From JBBRLA01 sp038231615 (GTDB lineage: Bacteria > Myxococcota_A > Polyangia > Palsa-1104 > JAEUJZ01): DNA of 21,052 nt. How positions within the stretch are numbered: the stretch's first letter is position 1; every line of letters starts with the position of its first letter. Made by a program: the position numbers and the translations under genes. Positions 7,651 through 14,049 of this stretch are shown here, one piece after another. The DNA is taken from contig JBBRLA010000058.1 of NCBI GenBank assembly GCA_038231615.1, positions 1 through 21,052 of the forward strand, written 5' to 3'. Under the pieces are notes generated by a model. That model saw nothing but the letters and a program-made list of their open reading frames with translations. It did not search any database and was not told the DNA's origin.

Positions 7651-8688
7651 ATGTGGGGAGCCACCAGACGCGCGCTGACCACCGTGGACCGCTTCCAGGT
7701 CCTGGACCTCCTGCTCCGGGGACGCCGGCTTCTGCCCCGGCGGTCGCTGGTCGTGCTGAACTACCACCGCGTCCTCGATGAAAGCACCTGCTTCGACGAG
7801 GGCGTCATCTCCGCCACCGCCGCCGAGTTCGAGACCCAGATGGCCACCGTAGCCCGCTCCGGGACCAGCCTCTCGGTGGCCCAGCTCGACCGGGTGCTGA
7901 CCGGCGAGATCCCCATGCCCGACAACGCCGTCATGGTCACCTTCGACGACGGCTACAACGACAACTACCGCACCGCCCTGCCGGCCCTCCTGCGCCACGG
8001 GGTCCGCGCCACCTTCTTCATCACCACCGGCTTCATCGAGACCGGCCGCCTGCCCTGGTGGGACCGGGTCAGCTACATCCTCAAAAATACCCGCGTCGGG
8101 CGCCTCTGCCTGCGCTATCCCGCCCAGATCAACCTCAACATCCAGCCCGGCAGGGAGCGACTCCTGGCGCGACGCAACCTCCTGCGCCTCATCAAGCAAG
8201 TCTTCGGACTCGACCACCAGCGATTCTTCGCCGATCTCGAAGAAGCCGCCGAGGTCAAAGTAGACGAGGCCGGCCTGGCCCGGGGCCTCTTCATGACCTG
8301 GGGCCAGCTCAAGGAACTGGTCGATGCCGGGATGGACATTGGCTCCCATACTCACTCTCATCGGGTGCTCCAGACCATTGGCTTGAACGAGGCCGAAGAG
8401 GAACTCGCCCTCCCCCAGCGCATCATCCGCGAGCGGCTTGGCGTGACCCCCAGGGCCATCGCCTACCCCGTCGGATTTCCCCTCAACCAGACCTCCGGCC
8501 TTCGCGAACGGGTCCAGCGCGCCGGCTATGACGTCGGCTTCACCTTCATCCCCGGCGTCATCACCGCCCCCGGCAACGGCACAACCGCCGATCGCCTCAA
8601 CCTGCCCCGGCTTTCCGTCGACCGCTCCGATCGCGCCGCCAACGCCCGCTTCAAGGCCGCCCTTTTGGCCCCCAGCGCCCTTTTGTGA
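7651..8688 (+). CDS. Polysaccharide deacetylase (NodB homology, carbohydrate esterase 4)
   Basis: The chosen start is ATG 7651, with AAGGA ending 7 nt upstream; an in-frame GTG at 7645 would add two residues. The 345-aa product carries NodB motif 1 TFDDGY (97-102; the Asp pair is the catalytic base and a metal ligand), motif 2 SHTHSH (232-237, metal-binding His) and motif 3 AYPVGFP (271-277). CE4 enzymes remove N-acetyl groups from GlcNAc-containing polymers. About 130 residues lie between motifs 1 and 2, including LPWWDRVSYIL, as in the longer deacetylases of exopolysaccharide loci. There is no classical signal peptide, although residues 12-37 are Leu-rich, so location is uncertain. It converges on the flippase gene with only 3 nt between stops. 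Confidence 0.92.
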   Translation: MWGATRRALTTVDRFQVLDLLLRGRRLLPRRSLVVLNYHRVLDESTCFDEGVISATAAEFETQMATVARSGTSLSVAQLDRVLTGEIPMPDNAVMVTFDDGYNDNYRTALPALLRHGVRATFFITTGFIETGRLPWWDRVSYILKNTRVGRLCLRYPAQINLNIQPGRERLLARRNLLRLIKQVFGLDHQRFFADLEEAAEVKVDEAGLARGLFMTWGQLKELVDAGMDIGSHTHSHRVLQTIGLNEAEEELALPQRIIRERLGVTPRAIAYPVGFPLNQTSGLRERVQRAGYDVGFTFIPGVITAPGNGTTADRLNLPRLSVDRSDRAANARFKAALLAPSALL

Positions 8689-8691
8689 AGG

Positions 8692-10344
8692 CTACTGCCG
8701 ACGGCGACGCATCTCCCGCGCGGCCCGGATGATCCGCGCGACCGGACGGGGCAGAAACACCATCGCCCCCACCACATAACCCAGCCCCCCGGCCACGATT
8801 TCCATCACCAACAGACTCCACGGAGACAGCATTTTCATCCCCAACAGACTCCACGGAGACAGCATTTTCATCCCCGTCCAATACCCCAGATAGCGCACCC
8901 CATAATCCAGCCCCTTGACCCACGCCGCCATCATCAGGATCGCCGGCGTGGGCAAAATCTGCACCCACACCAGCTTCCAGGCAGGCACCCGGTCCATCAC
9001 CCACAAAAGGTACACCGCCAGCCCGCTCCCGAGGGTAAAGGTCGCCCCCACCGCATAGCACACCGACACCGGACTATGGGGTAAAAGCCGCCCGACCAGC
9101 ACCAGGGACCCCATCAGCAGCACCACCATGACGATCTGCAACCCCGCCGCCGCCGCCGGCTTCCGCATCGCCTGCAAATACACCGAGAGCACCATCCCCA
9201 CCGGCCGCGTCAGCGATAGCACCGAGAGCAGCACCAGGTAGTCCCCCATCCCCACCCACCTCCGCGGCAGAAGCTGCGAGAGCGTCGGCGCCACCAGCCC
9301 CAACCCGATCGCCAGCGGGAACACGCAAAGCGCCATCGCCCCCACCATGTCCACCGCCGACTTGCGCCGGTCCTCCCCTTCCAGGCGAGCGAACGACGGG
9401 GCCAGCACCTCGGCGACCATCTCGGCGATCTGCATCGCCGGCACCTCGGCCAGGTTGTACGCCAGATTGTAAAGTCCCAGCACGTCAGTCCCGTAGTAGT
9501 GCGCCACCAGCAGGTTGTCCCAGCGGCGGGTGGCAAACCCCGCTATCGAGGCCACCATCACCGGCAGCCCGAAGCGCACCAGCGACCGCATCACGTCCCC
9601 TCGCGCCCCCTCCGCCACGAACCACTCCCCCGGTCGCGCGTAAAGCAGAGTAAAGCCCAACCGCAAGAGCTGCCGCACCAGGTTCCCGGCTACGATGCAC
9701 CACGGCCCATACCCCAGCACCGCCGCCGTCACCGCCCCCAAGCAATAGGCCAGCTCCCCGGCGCTGCGCATGAAGCTGAGTTGGCGAAACCGCATGTGCG
9801 CCACCAGCACCCGCTCCGGCACATACGACACTCGCTCCAGAAGAAACGTCAACACCAAAAGCGGAATGAACCGCGCCCCCAGCGTCGCCCCAAAAAGCCG
9901 CGCCAGCGGCTGGCTGAACACCAGCGTGCCGCCCAGCGCAAGCACCCCCAGCGTCAGGTGCAGCAGCATCGCGTTCCACGCCACCCGCGGCGATGGATGC
10001 CGCTGGCTGGCCACGTACTGCCCCAGCCCCACCGTCGTCATCACGCTGACCGTGGTCACCAGCGTCAGGGCCACGTTCACCGCCCCCGACTGGTCCGGCG
10101 ACATGTACCGCGTCAAAAGCAGCGTCGTGGCCAGCCCGATCCCCCGGGTCAGGACCCCCGTGCCCACCGACCACGCCACCCCGGACCTCGTCTTCCGCGC
10201 CACCTGCGCCGCGGCACCCTCCCCCCGCACCGAACTCACCGTCGGGTCCGCCTCGATCTCACTTACCTCCTCGACCGACATGCGCACCGTGGGCGGTCCA
10301 TCCGCCGAAGCTCCAGCCGGGTTCTCTTTTGCCAGTTGTGTCAT
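8692..10344 (-). CDS. Oligosaccharide flippase (Wzx-type, MOP superfamily)
   Basis: This 550-aa polytopic membrane protein has an N-terminal cytoplasmic tail of about 50 residues and then some twelve to fourteen hydrophobic helices. Typical polysaccharide-transporter features are the opening helix SGVAWSVGTGVLTRGIGLATTLLLTRYMSPDQSG, RRWDNLLVAHYYGTDVLGLYNLAYNLAEVPA in the middle, and VLAPSFARLEGE. Wzx proteins move undecaprenyl-linked repeat units from the cytoplasmic to the periplasmic face. The start ATG overlaps the TGA of the upstream glycosyltransferase by 4 nt (ATGA), so the two are translationally coupled. Near the C-terminus, residues about 491-512 are an exact 11-residue duplication (GMKMLSPWSLL twice) in or next to a membrane segment. 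Confidence 0.92.
   Translation of the reverse strand: MTQLAKENPAGASADGPPTVRMSVEEVSEIEADPTVSSVRGEGAAAQVARKTRSGVAWSVGTGVLTRGIGLATTLLLTRYMSPDQSGAVNVALTLVTTVSVMTTVGLGQYVASQRHPSPRVAWNAMLLHLTLGVLALGGTLVFSQPLARLFGATLGARFIPLLVLTFLLERVSYVPERVLVAHMRFRQLSFMRSAGELAYCLGAVTAAVLGYGPWCIVAGNLVRQLLRLGFTLLYARPGEWFVAEGARGDVMRSLVRFGLPVMVASIAGFATRRWDNLLVAHYYGTDVLGLYNLAYNLAEVPAMQIAEMVAEVLAPSFARLEGEDRRKSAVDMVGAMALCVFPLAIGLGLVAPTLSQLLPRRWVGMGDYLVLLSVLSLTRPVGMVLSVYLQAMRKPAAAAGLQIVMVVLLMGSLVLVGRLLPHSPVSVCYAVGATFTLGSGLAVYLLWVMDRVPAWKLVWVQILPTPAILMMAAWVKGLDYGVRYLGYWTGMKMLSPWSLLGMKMLSPWSLLVMEIVAGGLGYVVGAMVFLPRPVARIIRAAREMRRRRQ
8808..8873. repeat. Perfect 33-bp tandem duplication inside the flippase gene
   Basis: Bases 8808-8840 and 8841-8873 are identical, each beginning ccaacagactccacggagac. 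The exact identity at synonymous positions points to a recent duplication or ongoing copy-number change. It adds 11 codons in frame. Confidence 0.95.
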
Positions 10345-11477
10345 GCCACAACTGCATCGGACGAGACCAGGCGCTGGTAAATCCCCTCGTACTCATCGAC
10401 CATCCGCGAAAGATCATATCGCTTTAGCGCCCGGCACCGCCCCACCTCTCCCAGACGCGCCCGCAGCGCCGGTTCCCGCAATAGCCGCGCCAGGCGTTCA
10501 GCCATCACCTGCGGCTCGCCCACCGGCACCAAAAACCCCGTCTCCCCCTCCATCACCACCGACGGCACCCCGCCCACCGCCGTGGCCACCACCGGCAGTC
10601 CTGTGGCCATCGCCTCCGGGATCACCAACGGCAGCCCCTCGGTCACCGAACTCAGGCAAAACACGTCCAGCGCCTGCAAGAGCCGCGGCACATCGCTCCG
10701 CGCCCCCAAAAGGTGCACCCGCTGCCCGTCCACTTCACCCGCAAGCTGCTCCAGCCGCTCCCGCTCCGACCCGTCGCCCACCACCACCAGCCGCAGCTCC
10801 TGCCGGCGCCCGGACAGGGACCCGCAAAGCGCCCGCAGATGACCCAGCGCCGCGATCAGGTCCCCCTGCGCCTTCTCCTTCGAGAGCCGCCCCACCGTGC
10901 CGAACACGAAAGCCGATTCTGGAATCCCCAGCTCCGCCCGCACCGCCGCCCGCACCGCCACGTCGGGCGCGAATCGCGACAGATCGATCCCATTGTGCAC
11001 CACCATAAGCCGCGGCGGCTGTACCCGATCCACCTCCCGGGCCACCTGCGCCGTCTGGTCCGAGACCGCCACATAGGCCCCGCAAAGCCGGGCCGCCACG
11101 CGCCGCAGCGCCACCCGCCGCGGGCTGTCCGGGTTGGCCCCGTGCTTGGTGTGCACCACCGCCCGCACCCCCAACAACCGCGCCGTCGGCGCCGCATAGA
11201 TGAGCGGCTGCGGGTTGTGCGTATGCACCACATCCGCCCGCAACCCCCGCAGCGCCGCCAAAAGGTGCGAGAAAAGCCGCACGTCCACCCCACCTCCCTT
11301 CACCAACTCCACCACCTGCGCCCCCTCCCTGCGGAACTCATCCAGCAGGGCCCCTCCGGGCACGAAGCTCACCGCCGTCACCCGATGGTTGCGCTTGATC
11401 AGCCCCCGGGCCAGATCCAGCGCCACCCGCTCCTGCCCGCCGATGGCCATCGACGAGAGCACGTGAACGATATGCAT
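10341..11477 (-). CDS. Glycosyltransferase family 4 (GT-B fold)
   Basis: The product is 378 aa from ATG 11477 (MHIVHVLSSMAIGGQERVAL); an in-frame GTG at 11483 is an alternative, and the longer upstream frame runs inside the sugar-transferase gene and is not real. The N-terminal domain has the glycine-rich acceptor loop GGQERVALDLARGL and VVHTHNPQPLIYA. The linker has VVHNGIDLSRF. The C-terminal donor domain has FGTVGRLSKEKAQ, VVVGDGSERERLEQL and the EX7E element EGLPLVIPEAMATGLPVVA, which binds the nucleotide sugar. It should add a hexose to the lipid-linked acceptor in the cytoplasm; the sugar is not predictable. It begins 8 nt after the sugar transferase stop and overlaps the flippase start by 4 nt, so it is the middle gene of an operon. 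Confidence 0.95.
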   Translation of the reverse strand: MHIVHVLSSMAIGGQERVALDLARGLIKRNHRVTAVSFVPGGALLDEFRREGAQVVELVKGGGVDVRLFSHLLAALRGLRADVVHTHNPQPLIYAAPTARLLGVRAVVHTKHGANPDSPRRVALRRVAARLCGAYVAVSDQTAQVAREVDRVQPPRLMVVHNGIDLSRFAPDVAVRAAVRAELGIPESAFVFGTVGRLSKEKAQGDLIAALGHLRALCGSLSGRRQELRLVVVGDGSERERLEQLAGEVDGQRVHLLGARSDVPRLLQALDVFCLSSVTEGLPLVIPEAMATGLPVVATAVGGVPSVVMEGETGFLVPVGEPQVMAERLARLLREPALRARLGEVGRCRALKRYDLSRMVDEYEGIYQRLVSSDAVVA

Positions 11478-11485
11478 CCCCACGG

Positions 11486-12256
11486 CTAGCGCCCGCGTCC
11501 CAGGATCATCACCAGGGGCGTGCGCAAAAGGATCGTCAGGTCCGTGCGCAAAAAATCCACGTAGTGGTCCAGCTGCGCCGTGTAGGCCAGGTCGAAGAGC
11601 ATCTTGATGCGCATTCCGTCCGCATCGCTGCCGTCGACCCCCTCCAGCTTGAACGGGTTCACCAGATCGTCCTTGAACGGCGCCAGCGGCGAGTCCGCCG
11701 GCAGTTCCCCGACGTAGCCCAGGCTGACCTGCGCCAGCCCAGTGATGCCCGGCTTCACATCGCGCATCCGTTCCTCGAAAAAGGGGATGAGGAGCGCCAG
11801 ATTGCGCATCAGCTCCGGCCGCTCCGGCCGCGGCCCGATCAGGCTCATGTCGCCCCGGAGCACGTTCAGGAACTGCGGCAGTTCGTCCAGCCGCGTCCGC
11901 CGCAGGAAACGCCCCACCTTGGTCACCCGCAGGTCCCCCTGCCCCGCCAGCACCGCCCCGGTCTTCGCCTCGGCGTCCGTGCGCATGCTGCGAAACTTGT
12001 ACATGTCGAACTCGGTGAAGGTGCATTCGCCCCCCTCTCCCGAGAGCAACATCCCCGAACGGCGCTGCCGATAGAAGATCGGCCCCGGCGAATCCAGATA
12101 GATTGCCAGGGCAATGAGCGGATAAAACGGCAGAGAAGCAGACAGGCCCACCGCCGCCCCCACCAGGTCCATCATCCGCTTAGTGAACCGCACAGCCTGA
12201 GTCATCATCGCCATCGTATCTCGCGAACGGGCATTTGCAGAAGGTGTCGATGTCAT
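11486..12256 (-). CDS. Initiating sugar-phosphate transferase (bacterial sugar transferase, PglC/WcaJ-C type)
   Basis: From ATG 12256 the product is 256 aa; the frame stays open upstream to a TTG at 12457, and ATG 12214 (MAMMTQAVRF) is another candidate. No start has a good Shine-Dalgarno site. The monotopic phosphoglycosyl transferase signature is complete: KRMMDLVGAAVGLSASLPFYPLIALAIYLDSPGPIFYRQ (re-entrant membrane helix), YKFRSMRTDAE, RFLRRTRLDELPQFLNVLRGDMSLIGPRPERPE with the catalytic Asp-Glu pair, and KPGITGLAQVSLGY. It transfers a sugar phosphate to undecaprenyl phosphate, the first committed step of the glycan. It lacks the multi-pass N-terminal half of WcaJ/WbaP. It leads the operon with GT4 and flippase. 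Confidence 0.93.
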   Translation of the reverse strand: MTSTPSANARSRDTMAMMTQAVRFTKRMMDLVGAAVGLSASLPFYPLIALAIYLDSPGPIFYRQRRSGMLLSGEGGECTFTEFDMYKFRSMRTDAEAKTGAVLAGQGDLRVTKVGRFLRRTRLDELPQFLNVLRGDMSLIGPRPERPELMRNLALLIPFFEERMRDVKPGITGLAQVSLGYVGELPADSPLAPFKDDLVNPFKLEGVDGSDADGMRIKMLFDLAYTAQLDHYVDFLRTDLTILLRTPLVMILGRGR

Positions 12257-12489
12257 TCGACGCACAGCGGCCGGGCCTGCCGGAACGCCCGCGCCAGCCA
12301 GCCCATCGACGGGTTTATTGTCGATGCTGATAAAACGGATATTGTGGCCGGTGCGCTTCAGCACGGCAACCTCGGTTCGCCGATCGGGGACGATTTCGCG
12401 AAAAAAGCAGCAAACTCGGATACACGGCCCTGCTGCACCGTTGACGCAAGCCCGCAAGCCCCATAGGCTTCATCCTGAAGATCGATCAG
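12257..12489. other. Divergent spacer between sugar transferase (-) and HATPase gene (+)
   Basis: About 230 nt, with a locally AT-rich patch at 12313-12345. On the plus strand TTGTCG (12318-12323) and TATTGT (12340-12345) with a 16-nt spacer could form a weak sigma-70-like promoter for the HATPase gene. The minus frame is open through the whole spacer and encodes a rather protein-like stretch (LKRTGHNIRFISIDNKPVDG), so the sugar transferase may start further upstream than annotated. Nothing else was seen. Confidence 0.3.
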
Positions 12490-12534
12490 GTGCCATTCGA
12501 TCGGCCGATCTGGGCCAAAGGACCCCGGCGCGCG

Positions 12535-12999
12535 ATGCTGTATCTGCACTTGCCTGCTACCCTGACTTCCCGCTATCTGGCCGTCCGGGCCATGTCGGCG
12601 TTGTGCCGCGCCCTTAAACAGCCCGACGCCTTCATCGACGCCGTCGTATCCTCCGTCGGCGAGGCCTTCAACAACGCGGTGATTCACGGCGTCCCGGCAA
12701 ACGAATGCGACGAGTCCGAAGACTCCGTCGAGATCGAAATCAGCCTTCAGGACCAGACCCTGGAGATCCGCGTCCTGGACTACGGGCGCGGTTTCTCCCT
12801 TTCCGACGTGCCCCTTTTCGACCTTGACGTGGACCCCCTGACCATCGACGAGCTGCCCGAATGCGGCATGGGCCTGTGCATCATCCGCGGCCTGATGTCC
12901 CAGGTGGAATACGACAAGGGCCGCCCCAACGTGCTTTCCATGCGCAAGGACCTCCTGCCCATGTCCCTGTCCCGGCGGGCCCGGTCCGCCGCCCGCTAG
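12535..12999 (+). CDS. RsbW-like HATPase_c domain protein (anti-sigma / serine-kinase type)
   Basis: The 154-aa product from ATG 12535 is almost exactly one GHKL ATPase domain; GTG 12490 would add 15 residues, and neither start has a strong ribosome site (AAAGGA lies about 12 nt before the ATG). The N box is EAFNNAVIHG (43-52), the G1 box LDYGRGF (81-87) and the G2 box GMGLCIIRGL (111-120). The opening LYLHLPATLTSRYLAVRAMSALC is typical of RsbW/SpoIIAB and single-domain regulators that bind sigma factors or phosphorylate STAS anti-sigma antagonists. No STAS protein, PP2C phosphatase or sigma gene is adjacent; the nearest sigma gene is 4 kb away. It converges on the unrecognised 13017-13751 gene. 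Kinase or anti-sigma activity is inferred from the family only. Confidence 0.87.
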   Translation: MLYLHLPATLTSRYLAVRAMSALCRALKQPDAFIDAVVSSVGEAFNNAVIHGVPANECDESEDSVEIEISLQDQTLEIRVLDYGRGFSLSDVPLFDLDVDPLTIDELPECGMGLCIIRGLMSQVEYDKGRPNVLSMRKDLLPMSLSRRARSAAR

Positions 13000-13016
13000 C
13001 CGGTCCGACGACGACA

Positions 13017-13751
13017 TTAACGCAGCTCCTTCAGGGGCGGTCCCTCCGGGCGGCCGTGTAGCGATCGCAGGGGCGCGTCGAAGATCTCCTCGACCGGGTG
13101 CAAGAGCGATCGCGCCCGCACTCGCTGCCCCTCGTCGTCCGCGTCGGTGACCGCGGCGATGTGCCCGAGCATGCGGCGGAGCAGTTCGTCGGCGAAGCGG
13201 GTGGCGCCGCGGGCGCGCTGGAGAAGCTCGCTGACCGTACCCCGCTGGCAGTGGAGCAACGCCCCCTCCGCGTCGCCCAGGCTGACCTCGACCTGAACCA
13301 GCATGGGGCGGCAGCAAAGGGCATCCAGCGACCTCTGCATCTCCGGGTCCAGGCAGCGCTGCACCATGTCCCGCGCCGTGGACAGCGAGTCCCAGCCGGC
13401 CCCCACCGGCCGCAATAGCAAGAGCAACTGCGCCGCCTTGCGCTGGGCCACCGGGTCGGCGGGCCGGTACATCCCGACCTTCAGCACCGCCTGCAGCGCC
13501 CGCAGTTCATCGTCCAGCAGGGCCAGCTTGGCGTCGGCTGCGTCGCCCTCGGGATCGTCCCCGGCATCGGCGATGAGCGAGGCGCAGTAGTCAAGGCCGA
13601 CGGCCAACATCATCAGGCGCGGGTCCGGGCCGTTGTGCCGCAGGTCCGCCCGCACCGCCTGACAAAGGGTCTTGAGGCATTTTACCCGCGACCGGCGCGG
13701 CAGATGCCCCAGGGAAATCATGGATTGAAGATAGTGACCGGTGTCCAGCAT
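13017..13751 (-). CDS. Unrecognised 244-aa protein, probably all-helical and cytoplasmic
   Basis: I do not recognise this protein. From ATG 13751 it is rich in Leu, Ala, Arg and Asp with regular helical heptad-like spacing (AKLALLDDELRALQAVLKVGMY, QRKAAQLLLLLRPVG). It has no signal peptide, no membrane segment, and five scattered Cys residues (25, 56, 142 and the adjacent pair 155-156). Codon choice is G-ending like the other minus-strand genes here, which supports real coding. No ribosome site precedes the ATG (the preceding bases read tctcctgc); ATG 13721 is a possible later start. Upstream lie three GTGAAAAG-type repeats that might regulate it. Its convergent partner is the RsbW-like gene, 17 nt away. 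It might be a partner in that regulatory system, but nothing shows this. Confidence 0.65.
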   Translation of the reverse strand: MLDTGHYLQSMISLGHLPRRSRVKCLKTLCQAVRADLRHNGPDPRLMMLAVGLDYCASLIADAGDDPEGDAADAKLALLDDELRALQAVLKVGMYRPADPVAQRKAAQLLLLLRPVGAGWDSLSTARDMVQRCLDPEMQRSLDALCCRPMLVQVEVSLGDAEGALLHCQRGTVSELLQRARGATRFADELLRRMLGHIAAVTDADDEGQRVRARSLLHPVEEIFDAPLRSLHGRPEGPPLKELR

Positions 13752-13790
13752 GCAGGAGACATCGGCGGACCCGCTGCCGAACTTTGGGGC

Positions 13791-13899
13791 GCTTTTTCAC
13801 TTTTCCGCTTTTCACTTTTGGCGGGCAATGTTGGGGTCGGGTCTCTGCACTGGAGTCAACAATGGAAAGGGCCCCCTTTTCACTTTCGGCAGGCAATGT
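13791..13899. repeat. Direct repeats with CTTTTCACTTT core
   Basis: A 24-bp unit, cttttcacttttggcgggca plus atgt at 13808-13831, recurs at 13876-13899 with two mismatches. An adjoining near-copy at 13791-13806 (gctttttcacttttcc) is in tandem with 13807-13822. On the minus strand each core reads AAAGTGAAAAG, placing three copies about 40 to 150 nt upstream of the 244-aa gene's start. Confidence 0.8.
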
Positions 13900-13921
13900 A
13901 GTCAGTAAGCAGATTTCAGGA

Positions 13922-14040
13922 AGAAGCACATGGCAGGAGCAGATTTTGGCGCACCCCCACAGCGACTGAGGGAGCGTACTACTGTACTTGACCGAAAGAG
14001 CGAGGAGGTACGCCAAAATCTGCTCCTGCCATGTGCTTCT
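13922..14040. repeat. 39-bp inverted repeat directly downstream of the Ppx/GppA gene
   Basis: Bases 13922-13951 (starting agaagcacatggcaggagca) are the exact reverse complement of 14011-14040. Pairing continues inward to 13960/14002 with three mismatches, leaving a 41-nt loop. The right arm starts 9 nt past the Ppx/GppA stop codon, so the transcript would fold into a very long hairpin. It could act as a terminator or 3' stabiliser, or be a small mobile-type palindromic element. I saw no target-site duplication. Confidence 0.9.
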
Positions 14041-14049
14041 GTCTTCTGT

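Larger units (their letters stand above)
13752..14049. other. Repeat-rich intergenic spacer
   Basis: This 298-nt spacer lies between the Ppx/GppA stop and the start of the 244-aa gene, both on the minus strand. It holds a cluster of direct repeats (13791-13899) and a long inverted repeat (13922-14040). It has short poly-T/poly-C runs and lower GC than its surroundings. Open frames across it are short and have no family resemblance, so I see no gene in it. Confidence 0.7.

Noticed and set aside
9770..11008. 412-codon plus-strand open frame
   Set aside because: Pro/Ala/Ser-rich shadow of the flippase and GT4 genes on the other strand.
11478..12026. Upstream extension of the GT4 frame
   Set aside because: It lies inside the sugar transferase gene in another frame; the GT-B N-terminus begins at MHIVHVLSS.
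7621..12477. Shared 12-mer ggcttcatcctg upstream of the deacetylase (7621) and HATPase (12466) genes
   Set aside because: A 12-base match between two places is expected by chance in 21 kb, and distances to the starts differ.
13061..13117. Two gcgatcgc palindromes reminiscent of HIP1 sites
   Set aside because: Only two copies were noticed, inside coding sequence; not enough for an over-represented word without a genome count.
13591..14016. 141-codon minus-strand frame across the repeat-rich spacer
   Set aside because: It has no family resemblance, contains the inverted and direct repeats, and runs out of frame into the 244-aa gene.
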